Shown here: piece after piece, positions 1-8,604 of the stretch
Layout: every line of letters starts with the position of its first letter
Position numbering within the stretch: the stretch's first letter is position 1
Assembly: GCA_022758925.1 (NCBI GenBank)
Contig: JAEMQF010000269.1
Span: 1-45,456 of the forward strand
DNA: 45,456 bases
Reading direction: 5' to 3'
Source of the DNA: Burkholderiales bacterium
Lineage (GTDB): Bacteria; Pseudomonadota; Gammaproteobacteria; Burkholderiales; Burkholderiaceae_C
The notes under the pieces: model-generated
What the model was told of the DNA's origin: nothing
The model's input: only the letters and a program-made list of their open reading frames with translations
Databases searched by the model: none
Translations under genes and position numbers: made by a program

Positions 1-2
1 CC

Positions 3-156
3 CTGGCCGAGCGCATCGAGCAACTCCATGCTTCGAGTCGAGGCGTTTTTGCCGCCGTCGGCAGCCTGCACATGACGGGACCGGCATCGCTGCCGACGCT
101 GCTGCGCGAGCGCGGATTCCACGTCGAGCGCATCGAACTGCGGCGCCGGGATTGAG
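3..156 (+). CDS. C-terminal end of a TraB/GumN-like protein (truncated by window start)
   Basis: Frame 3 reads LAERIEQLHASSRGVFAAVGSLHMTGPASLPTLLRERGFHVERIELRRRD*; VGSLHMTGPxSLPxLLxxxGF resembles the TraB/GumN C-terminus. Confidence 0.6.
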
Positions 157-226
157 CGCGCAGCGCGCGCGCACTGATGTGTCGCGCGCTGCACGCACTG
201 CGCGTTTGTTCAGGCGAGCGCCACTC

Positions 227-1939
227 TCAACGCGCCTGCGCCCTCGCCTGCTCCTGCAAGCGCAAAATGCGCCGCTGCACCTTTCCCGTGGTCGTCATCG
301 GCAGAACGTCGATGAACTCGATCTCCTTCGGGTATTCGTAGGGCGCGAGTTTGCCGCGCACGTGGCGCTGCAGTTCGTCGATCAACGCGTCCGACGCCAC
401 ATGGCCGGGAGCCAGAACGACGTAGGCCTTGACGAGCGCGCCGCGCTCGGCATCGGGCTTGGGAACGACCGCGGCATTCGCCACCGCGGGGTGCTTGACG
501 AGGCAGTTCTCGACCTCGCTCGGCCCGATGCGGTAGCCGGCGGCCTTGAACATGTCGTCGGCGCGGCCCTGGTACCAGAGATAGCCGTCCAGGTCCATCA
601 CCGCCATGTCGCCGGTGCGGCACCAACTGTCCTTGGGGTCGCCGCTGTACTTGGCGCGCGTTGCCTCGTTGTTCTTCCAGTAGCCGAGAAAGAACACCGG
701 GTCGGGCGCGCCATGCACATCGCGGCGATGTGCTGCCACATCGCCGGCCACGCCGCGCGCGCACTCGCGGCCTGCTTCGTCGAGCACGGCAATGCGGTGC
801 CCCGGGTAGGCCCGGCCCATGCTGCCCGGGCGCGCCGGCCAGCCGGGGTGACGGCGCCCTTGGTCATCGAGAAACGTTGCGCAGTTGCCGACGATGTAGT
901 TGATCTCGGTCTGGCCGAACATCTCATTCACGCTGACGCCGAGTTGCTCGCGGCAGTAGGCGAACACGGTGTCGCCCACCGCCTCGCCCGCGCTCATGAT
1001 GGCGCGCAGCTTCAGCTTGTAGCGCGAGCGCGGGTGCGGTACGGCCTTGAGCATCGCCTTCAGCGCGGTCGGGAACAGAAAGCTGTGCGTCACGCCGTGG
1101 CGCTGCATGAGCTCGAATGCGCGCTCGGGCGTGAAGCGGCCCTGGTAGGCGACGATGGCGCGGCCGAAATACAACGTCGGCAACAGCGCGTCCAGCAGGC
1201 CGCCGGCCCAGGCCCAGTCGGCCGGCGACCAGAACGCATTGGCGCGGTCAGGAAACCAGTTCTGACTGCAGACGAAGCCGCTGAGGTTGCCGATCAGTGC
1301 CCGGTGCGCGAGCAATGCGCCCTTCGGCGGGCCGGTCGTGCCGCTGGTGTAGATGAGCACTGCGGGGTCGTCGGCCCGGGTCTGCAGCGCAGTGAACTCC
1401 GGACTCGCGCGCAGCAGCAGCTCGCTCCAGTCGGCGTCGCCCCGGCCCTGCGCATCGCCCACCGCAATCACGTGGCGCAACGCCGGGCCCAGGGCGCGCA
1501 CCGCCAGCAGATTCTCGATGCCGGCTTCGTCGGCGATCGCGACCACGCAGTCGCTGTGGTTCAGCCGGTATTCCAGCGCCTCGGGGCCGAAGAGCACGGT
1601 GAGCGGTGTCGCCACCGCGCCGATGCTGTAGATCGCCATGTGCGCAACCGCGGTTTCGAAGCGCTGCGGCATCAGAACCGCGACCCGGTCGCCGCACCCC
1701 ACGCCCAGGCCGCGCAGCGCATTCGCGAGCCGATTCGCGTTGTGCTGCAGATCGGCGAACGTGAAGCGCCCGGCGCGGCCGTCTTCGTGTTCGTAGTGGA
1801 TCGCCGTTGCCTGTGGCGTCTGCTGCGCCCAGCGCGCGCAGCAGGCCTGCGCGATATTGAAGTTGGCCGGAACCTGCCAGCGAAAACCGGCGTGAAGATT
1901 GGCGTGGGCGTCGGTGGCAGCGGCAGCGTCATGCGTCAT
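227..1939 (-). CDS. AMP-binding acyl-CoA (acetyl/propionyl-type) synthetase
   Basis: 570 aa ORF with LIYTSGTTGPPKGALL, GDMAVMDLDGYLWYQGRADDMFKAAGYRIGPSEVE, TTTGKVQRR motifs. Confidence 0.9.
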   Translation of the reverse strand: MTHDAAAATDAHANLHAGFRWQVPANFNIAQACCARWAQQTPQATAIHYEHEDGRAGRFTFADLQHNANRLANALRGLGVGCGDRVAVLMPQRFETAVAHMAIYSIGAVATPLTVLFGPEALEYRLNHSDCVVAIADEAGIENLLAVRALGPALRHVIAVGDAQGRGDADWSELLLRASPEFTALQTRADDPAVLIYTSGTTGPPKGALLAHRALIGNLSGFVCSQNWFPDRANAFWSPADWAWAGGLLDALLPTLYFGRAIVAYQGRFTPERAFELMQRHGVTHSFLFPTALKAMLKAVPHPRSRYKLKLRAIMSAGEAVGDTVFAYCREQLGVSVNEMFGQTEINYIVGNCATFLDDQGRRHPGWPARPGSMGRAYPGHRIAVLDEAGRECARGVAGDVAAHRRDVHGAPDPVFFLGYWKNNEATRAKYSGDPKDSWCRTGDMAVMDLDGYLWYQGRADDMFKAAGYRIGPSEVENCLVKHPAVANAAVVPKPDAERGALVKAYVVLAPGHVASDALIDELQRHVRGKLAPYEYPKEIEFIDVLPMTTTGKVQRRILRLQEQARAQAR

Positions 1940-1979
1940 ACGCGCAGCCTAATCGCCGCCGTGGCGCGCGGCTATCGGG

Positions 1980-2537
1980 TCAAGCGCGCAGTCTGGAAAC
2001 GTTGTCCGCAGCCATGCCCCCCGTGCCGAACGCCTGCAACGCGTCGCCCGTGACGCGGCAAATGCGCCAGTCGGGCATCATGCTGGCGCCCATGCGCTGG
2101 TAGAAACGGATCGCGTTTTCATTCCAGTCGAGCACGCTCCACTCGAAGCGGCCGTACTTGCGCTCCAGCGCCAGGCGCGCCAGGCGTGTCAGCAAGGCTT
2201 CGCCGATGCCCTGGCCACGCATTGCCGGTTTCACGTACAGGTCTTCGAGGTACAGGCCGGGTTGCGCGAGGAAGGTCGAGAAGTTGGTGAAGAACAGCGC
2301 GAAACCCACGACACTGCCGCTGCGTGGTGCGTGCGCATCGGCCCCCGGTGTGGTTTCGGCCACCAGGCACTCGGCGGCCGGCCTTTCGCCGAACAGATGC
2401 GGGCGCAGCTTTTCAGGGGTTACCTGCAGCAGGTGTGTCAGGTGCTCGAACTCCGCCAGTTCGCGAATCAAATCGACGATCGCCGACACGTCGCGCAACT
2501 CAGCAGGGCGCAGCGTGAACGCGGGGGTGAAAGTCAT
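1980..2537 (-). CDS. GNAT family N-acetyltransferase
   Basis: MTFTPAFTLRPAELRDVSAIVDLIRELAEFE...LYLEDLYVKPAMRGQGIGEALLTRLA...WNENAIRFYQRMGA; internal start chosen because the upstream ORF extension lacks domain similarity. Confidence 0.85.
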   Translation of the reverse strand: MTFTPAFTLRPAELRDVSAIVDLIRELAEFEHLTHLLQVTPEKLRPHLFGERPAAECLVAETTPGADAHAPRSGSVVGFALFFTNFSTFLAQPGLYLEDLYVKPAMRGQGIGEALLTRLARLALERKYGRFEWSVLDWNENAIRFYQRMGASMMPDWRICRVTGDALQAFGTGGMAADNVSRLRA

Positions 2538-2794
2538 GCGCAGATTGTGCCAGGAGGCGCCTGCGGGACTCATGAAACAGGACTTCATCGACACCTCCAA
2601 GACAAACCTGCGGGAGTCGCCGCGATCCCGACGCGGTCCTCGCGGCACCCCAAACCCGTCCGCTCGTTGCGGGCTCAATGCCGACGCGAGATTCTCATCA
2701 CGACGTAGACTCGTGTGGGTTATATCTTTGGGCACAGCCTGCGAGCTGCCATTCGCGGATTGCGTCTCATCAGAATTGATGAGAAACCACGAGT

Positions 2795-5506
2795 TCAATC
2801 GTTGGGCCGCCACCTGGCCAGCAGCGTTTCGAGGCTCGCGCTTTCGCGCTGTTTGATCTGCGCCAGCAAGGCAATGCGTGCGGCAACGGTCGCCGCGCGG
2901 GCATCGCCCTGGACGCCGGCTGCGCGGCGTTGGTCTTCGAGCAATCTCGCTCCAAGTTCAGCGTCATTGAAGCTTTCGGCGGCGCCGGGCAGCAGCCGGG
3001 CCCGACCGGACTGCCCAGCGAGTTCGGCCAGTGCCGGCCAATGGTCGCGGGTGTAGCGGTAGGCCAGTTCGCCGAACGGCGAATCGCGCGCCACCATGCC
3101 CGGAATTGCGCTGGCGACGTTCGGTGGCAACAGCTTGGTCAACGCCAACTCGAGCAACTCGGCGGCGCGCGATGCGTCGCGCCCACGCGCCAGCGCCGAG
3201 GCGAACAGCCAACGCTCTTCTTCACCACCTGCGCGTTGCAGTTGCAGCAGCAACGCATCGAAGCGGCGCCGGTCCGCGTGCATGCCCGCCGCGCGCACCA
3301 CGGCCTCACGCGTCGCGGCGGGGAGTTTCTCGGCACCGCTGGCATCGAGGTCGAACCGGCGCAGCACCCCCTGAATCGTCGGCGCATCGTCGAAGCGCGC
3401 CAGGAGCTCGATCAACGTGGCGCGCAAGGCCAACGCTTGCGCATCATCGCCCGCACGCGGCAGCCAGCCCAGGCGCGCCAGCTCCGGCGCCAGCAGCGCG
3501 CTGCCGGCCGCGCGCAACACAGCTTGGGCGCTGCTGCCCGCCAGCGCCGTGTCGAGCAGCAACAGCGCATCGCCGGCCTGCGTGGCGAGCATCGCCCGGC
3601 CCGGGCCGCGGATCCGCGGCAACTGCGCCAGCAGCGCAAAGCTGTCTTGCAGGTTCGCCCTGCCGGCCTGCGCGAGCGCGAAGCTGTCGCTGAGCAGCGT
3701 CACCTGGTCCGGCGCGCTCAAGTCGGCGAAGGCGCGCTGCAGCGCCGCGAGGTGCGTCGGTTCATAGGCGACTCGGTAGAAGCCGGCACCGCCCGCGTTC
3801 ACCAGCAAGGGTTCGGTGCGGCAACCGGTCAGGCGATGCGTCTGCTGCAGTTGCGTCTGCAGCACCGTATCGAAGCGAGCGCCGCGTGCCACGCGAACCG
3901 GAATTTGCCAGCGCTGACCGGAATCCGCCGCGCCCGGATCGAGACCGAAGCGGCGCTGCGCGATGTGCAACAGCGTCATCCCCGACTCGCATTCGACTCG
4001 CACCTGCAGCAGCGGAAATCCTTCCTGGTCGGTCCAACTCGCGGCAACGCCGGCGACATCGCGCCCGGCGGCAGCGCCAACGTGAAACCACAGATCGCCG
4101 GCGGTGGCATTCGAGAACTTGCGCTGCGCAATGTAGGCCGCCAGGCCACGCTGAAACGTTTCCGGGCCAAGCCATTCCTCGAGCATGCTCAGCACCGCGC
4201 CGCCCTTGGCGTAAGTGATGTTGTCGAAGACATCGAAGACCCGCGCCTCGTCAACCGGGCCGGAGCGGATGGCGCGCGTCGCGGCACCGGCGTCGCGCTG
4301 CATCGTGCGGTCGAGATCGGCGCGCCGCTGCAGCGGCAGGTACCAGTCCGGATTCAGATCGTCGGTGGCTTTTCCGGATATCCAGGTGGCGAAGGCCTCG
4401 TTCAGCCAGATTTCGCTCCACGAGGCGGCGGTGACGAGGTTGCCGAACCATTGGTGCGCGATCTCGTGGGCGACGATTTCGAACACCTTGCGTTGCGTGT
4501 GCGGGCTGCTGCGCTGCGGGTCGACCAACAGGTTGTTTTCGGCGTAGGAGATCAGGCCCCAGTCTTCCATCGCGCCCCAACGCGTGCTCGGCACCGCGAG
4601 TTGATCCAGGCGCGGCAGCGTGTATGGCTGGTTGAAGTAGCGCGTGTAGAACGGCAACAGGCGTTGGCTGGCATCGAGCGCGTAGCGAGCGAGTTCGCGC
4701 TTGCCGGGCACCGTGAGCACGCGCAACGGCACGCCCGCGGCCCGGCCTTCGAGCGCATCGAATTCACCCACCGCCACGCTCACCAGGTAACTCGGCATCG
4801 GCGGCGTGGGAGCGAACTGGTGCAGCACTGCGAAGTCGGTGCCGCTTCGGCCCAGCGCGCCAGCCTTGCGCGGCATGTTGGACAGCACCTCGTACAGCGC
4901 CGGTGCGCGCACCGCGATCTCGAACACGGCGCGAAACGCCGGTTCGTCGAAACCCGGGAACAGGGTGCGCGCAAAGATCGATTCGAGCTGCGTCGCCAGC
5001 ATCGGCCGCGGCTGGCCGGCGCTTCCATACTCGGCGCGATACAGACCCTCGCCGCTGCGATGCACGACGCCGCGGTATGCGATCTCGAGCCGGTACTGCC
5101 CGGGCTGGATGGTCCCGGCGTCAGCCGGCACGAGGCGCCAGGTCTGGCTCGCCGCAATCGGGCTGACGCGCATCGCGCGCGCCTGCCCGGAGCGCACAAG
5201 GCGCACCGAATCGGCTTCTAGCTCATGCGCGTGCAGCTCGATCTCGGGCGTGCTGCGCAGCACGCGCAGCGTGATGCTGGCGGTGCCCTTGAACGTGTCG
5301 AGCTGCGGGTCGAGATCAAGCTGCAAGCGGTAATGCGACGGCCGCACGTCTTTCGACAGATGACCCGGCGTGGCACGAAAATCGAAGCGCGCCTGCGCCT
5401 GCGCCGGTGCCTGCGCCAGTGCCGACCCGGCCAGAACCCACAGCGCGAGCAGCGCCAGGCGCAGAAGGAAGCTTGTGGTGTTGGTTCGCATCATGGAGGT
5501 AAGCAT
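2795..5506 (-). CDS. M1 family metallopeptidase (ERAP/aminopeptidase-like), secreted
   Basis: HEIAHQWFGNLVT zinc motif, GAMEDWGLISY exopeptidase motif, N-terminal signal-like segment LLRLALLALWVLAGSALAQA; exact start uncertain (5494 or 5506). Confidence 0.9.
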   Translation of the reverse strand: MLTSMMRTNTTSFLLRLALLALWVLAGSALAQAPAQAQARFDFRATPGHLSKDVRPSHYRLQLDLDPQLDTFKGTASITLRVLRSTPEIELHAHELEADSVRLVRSGQARAMRVSPIAASQTWRLVPADAGTIQPGQYRLEIAYRGVVHRSGEGLYRAEYGSAGQPRPMLATQLESIFARTLFPGFDEPAFRAVFEIAVRAPALYEVLSNMPRKAGALGRSGTDFAVLHQFAPTPPMPSYLVSVAVGEFDALEGRAAGVPLRVLTVPGKRELARYALDASQRLLPFYTRYFNQPYTLPRLDQLAVPSTRWGAMEDWGLISYAENNLLVDPQRSSPHTQRKVFEIVAHEIAHQWFGNLVTAASWSEIWLNEAFATWISGKATDDLNPDWYLPLQRRADLDRTMQRDAGAATRAIRSGPVDEARVFDVFDNITYAKGGAVLSMLEEWLGPETFQRGLAAYIAQRKFSNATAGDLWFHVGAAAGRDVAGVAASWTDQEGFPLLQVRVECESGMTLLHIAQRRFGLDPGAADSGQRWQIPVRVARGARFDTVLQTQLQQTHRLTGCRTEPLLVNAGGAGFYRVAYEPTHLAALQRAFADLSAPDQVTLLSDSFALAQAGRANLQDSFALLAQLPRIRGPGRAMLATQAGDALLLLDTALAGSSAQAVLRAAGSALLAPELARLGWLPRAGDDAQALALRATLIELLARFDDAPTIQGVLRRFDLDASGAEKLPAATREAVVRAAGMHADRRRFDALLLQLQRAGGEEERWLFASALARGRDASRAAELLELALTKLLPPNVASAIPGMVARDSPFGELAYRYTRDHWPALAELAGQSGRARLLPGAAESFNDAELGARLLEDQRRAAGVQGDARAATVAARIALLAQIKQRESASLETLLARWRPND

Positions 5507-5677
5507 ATCGCGCCCAGCGCTGCCCTGACCTTGAACCTGGAAACCGCAATTGACCGCTTCCATGCCCGGGCTACCGCGCATGAACACTGAGGTCTCTACA
5601 CACGACCAGCGTCACCATTTTGGTAAGAGCGCTACGCGCCCTGGGCCCGACCCGCGATTGCCATCTACAGTGCGGGC

Positions 5678-6601
5678 ATGGAAACCAGCTACCAGCCGTT
5701 GCGCGAGCCGAGATCGCGCTTCATGCAGATTCGCGGCCTGCGCTACCACGCCCTGCACTGGGGCGATGCGAGCCTGGCGACACCGGCGCGCCCGCCGCTG
5801 CTGTTGCTGCACGGCTGGATGGACGTTGCGGCGTCGTTCCAGTTCGTCGTCGATGCGCTGGCAGCTCTCGAGGGCCCGACGCGTTGGGTGATCGCGCTCG
5901 ACTGGCGCGGCTTCGGCCTGACGCAGGCGCCCGACGCCGACTGCTACTGGTTCCCCGACTACCTGGGCGATCTCGACGCAGTGCTCGACAGCGTCTGGCC
6001 GGACCAGGCCGTTGACCTGCTCGGCCACAGCATGGGCGGCAACATCGTCATGACCTACGCCGGCGTGCGCCCGCAACGGATTCGCAGACTCATCAACCTC
6101 GAAGGTTTCGGTGTGCCGCGCACCGAGCCGTCGATGGCGCCGAAGCGCTATGCGAAATGGCTCGACGAACTGCGCGCGCCGGTCGAGCTGCGCAGCTACG
6201 CCGATCTGGACGCGGTCGCGATGCGCCTGCGCAAGAACAATCCCTTGCTCAGCAAGCAGCGTGCCGCCTGGCTCGCGCCTCATTGGTCGCGCCGGCGCGC
6301 CGACGGCGCGTGGGAGATCCTGGGCGACCCGGCGCACAAACGCAGCAACCCGGTGTTGCACCAGGTCGACGAGACGTTGGCGTGCTGGAAGCTCATCACG
6401 GCGCCGCTGCTGTGGGTCGAGGGCGAGCACACCGACATCACGAAGTGGTGGGGCGGCCGCTACTCGCATCAAGAGTTCGAGGCGCGCCTGGGCCTGGTGC
6501 CGAATCTGCGCAAGGAGCGGCTGGCGAATGCAGGCCACATGCTGCACCATGACCAGCCGCACGAGCTGGCACAGTGCCTGGCACCCTTTCTCGGCACCTG
6601 A
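5678..6601 (+). CDS. alpha/beta hydrolase
   Basis: LLLLHGWMDVAASFQFVVD, DLLGHSMGGNIVMTYAG nucleophile elbow, C-terminal NAGHMLHHDQP. Confidence 0.88.
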   Translation: METSYQPLREPRSRFMQIRGLRYHALHWGDASLATPARPPLLLLHGWMDVAASFQFVVDALAALEGPTRWVIALDWRGFGLTQAPDADCYWFPDYLGDLDAVLDSVWPDQAVDLLGHSMGGNIVMTYAGVRPQRIRRLINLEGFGVPRTEPSMAPKRYAKWLDELRAPVELRSYADLDAVAMRLRKNNPLLSKQRAAWLAPHWSRRRADGAWEILGDPAHKRSNPVLHQVDETLACWKLITAPLLWVEGEHTDITKWWGGRYSHQEFEARLGLVPNLRKERLANAGHMLHHDQPHELAQCLAPFLGT

Positions 6602-6736
6602 GCAGTACCAGCAGCCTGGGCGGCAGACAGCCGCCGGCTGTGGCGCCGGCCCGGACCAAACCGGACCGGCGCAGCGAAGCTGAGTCAAGCGCGTGTCAAA
6701 ATCGCCGCCTTCGCTCTTACCGAATCGGCCCGCCCC

Positions 6737-7841
6737 ATGGACATCGAACACGTCAATGCCATCGCCAACTCGCTGTCCGACCTGACGCAACGCACGCTCG
6801 CTCTCCGGGGGTATCTTTGACTACGACCGCAAAGCACTGCGCCTGAACGAAGTCAACGCCGCGCTGGAGAACCCCAAGGTCTGGGACGAACCGAAGCGTG
6901 CGCAGGACCTCGGGCGCGAGAAGCGTGTGCTCGAGACCGTGGTGCAGACGATCGACCACCTGACGAGCAACCTGGCCGACAACACCGAGCTGTTCGAGAT
7001 GTCGAAGGCCGACGCCGATTTCACGGGCATTCAGAGCATCGAGAAAGAAGCTGCCAAGCTCGAAGCGGCGGTGGCCGATCTCGAGTTCCGGCGCATGTTC
7101 AACAACCCGGCCGACCCGAGCAATTGTTTTCTCGACCTGCAAGCGGGTGCCGGCGGCACCGAGGCCTGCGACTGGGCGCAGATGTTGCTCCGCCAATACC
7201 TGCGCTATTGCGAGCGCAAGGGTTTCAAGGCCGAAGTCATGGAAATGAGCGACGGCGATGTGGCCGGCATCCGAAGCGCGACGATCAAGATCGAAGGCGA
7301 CTATGCGTTCGGCTTGTTGCGCACCGAGACCGGCGTCCACCGCCTGGTGCGCAAGAGCCCGTTCGACTCGGCGGGCGGGCGCCATACGTCGTTCGCTTCC
7401 GTCTTCGTGTACCCGGAAGTCGACGACTCGATCGAGATCGACATCAACCCCGCCGACGTGCGCACCGACACCTTTCGCGCCAGCGGTGCAGGCGGCCAGC
7501 ACATCAACAAGACCGATTCCGCAGTGCGCCTGACGCATCTTCCCACCGGCATCGTGGTGCAATGCCAGAATGACCGCAGCCAGCACCGCAACCGCGACGA
7601 AGCCTGGCAGATGTTGCGCTCGCGCCTGTACGAGCATGAAATGCGGATCCAGAAGGCGGCACAGCAAAAACTCGAAGACAGCAAGACCGACGTCGGCTGG
7701 GGGCACCAGATCCGCTCCTACGTGCTCGACCAGAGCCGGATCAAGGACTTGCGCACGAACGTCGAGATCAGCAATACGCAGAAGGTGCTCGACGGTGACC
7801 TGGACCAGCTCATCGAAGCGAGCTTGAAGCAAGGGGTGTGA
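6737..7841 (+). CDS. prfB: peptide chain release factor 2 with programmed +1 frameshift
   Basis: ATG at 6737, 27 codons then CTT TGA C at 6815-6821 preceded by GGGGGTAT; the +1 frame continues as [16 protein letters not shown]...[20 protein letters not shown] to 7841. Confidence 0.95.
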
Positions 7842-7842
7842 C

Positions 7843-8604
7843 GTGAGGCGCGCGCAGGCTCTTTTGTTCGACCTCGACGGCACGCTCCTGGACAGCATGC
7901 CGCACCACCATGACGCATGGGTCGAGTGGTACGCAAGGCGCGGCATGGCGATTGACGTGGCAGGTTTTTTTGCGAGCACGGCGGGTCGCTCGAACCCGGA
8001 AATCCTGGCCGACCTGTTCCCGGCGTTGAGCAGCGCCGAACACCTGGCAATCGCCAACGAGAAAGAAGCCATCTATCGCCAGCGTGCCGCGCGCTCGCTC
8101 GGCTTGATCCCGGGCGCACAGCGCTTCGTCAGCGCCGCGCGCGACGCCGGCTTCGGCCTGGCGATCTGCACCGCGTCGACACCGGAAAACCTGGCGCTCG
8201 CTTGTGCCATGCACGGCATCGACACCTGGGTGCAGACCGTGGTCAGCGCATCGGACCGAGCGTGCGCGCCTGCGCCAGGCACCGACCCTGCGTTGGGACG
8301 GTCGGAGCCCGGGATCAGCCCGGCGCAGGGCCTGCGCGGCAAACCCCACCCCGACATCTTCATCGAAGCCGCGCGCCGCCTGGGCGTCGCGCCTGCCGAG
8401 TGCATCGTGTTCGAAGATGCGCCGCTGGGTGTCGAGGCAGCGCGTCGCGCCGGCATGCGCGCCGTGGCGTTGACGACAACCTTGCCCGCAAGCGCCTTCG
8501 CACCCTATTCCAACGTGATCGCGGTGCACGCCGATTTCACCCGGCTCGACCCCAACAACGTGACTGCACTGTCTGCCCCGACGAAAGAAGAAAATCATGC
8601 GTGA
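7843..8604 (+). CDS. HAD superfamily phosphatase (beta-phosphoglucomutase/phosphoglycolate phosphatase-like)
   Basis: LLFDLDGTLLDSMPHHHDAW, ICTASTPENLALA, GKPHPDIFIEAARRLGVAPAECIVFEDAPLGVEAARRAGM; GTG start. Confidence 0.88.
   Translation: MRRAQALLFDLDGTLLDSMPHHHDAWVEWYARRGMAIDVAGFFASTAGRSNPEILADLFPALSSAEHLAIANEKEAIYRQRAARSLGLIPGAQRFVSAARDAGFGLAICTASTPENLALACAMHGIDTWVQTVVSASDRACAPAPGTDPALGRSEPGISPAQGLRGKPHPDIFIEAARRLGVAPAECIVFEDAPLGVEAARRAGMRAVALTTTLPASAFAPYSNVIAVHADFTRLDPNNVTALSAPTKEENHA

Noticed and set aside
152-2053. 633-aa plus-strand ORF opposite the acyl-CoA synthetase
   Set aside because: Antisense shadow of a confident CDS in GC-rich DNA; Arg/Ala/His/Val-rich composition and no motifs
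2930-5221. 763-aa plus-strand ORF opposite the M1 peptidase
   Set aside because: GC-bias shadow ORF; the opposite strand has clear peptidase motifs
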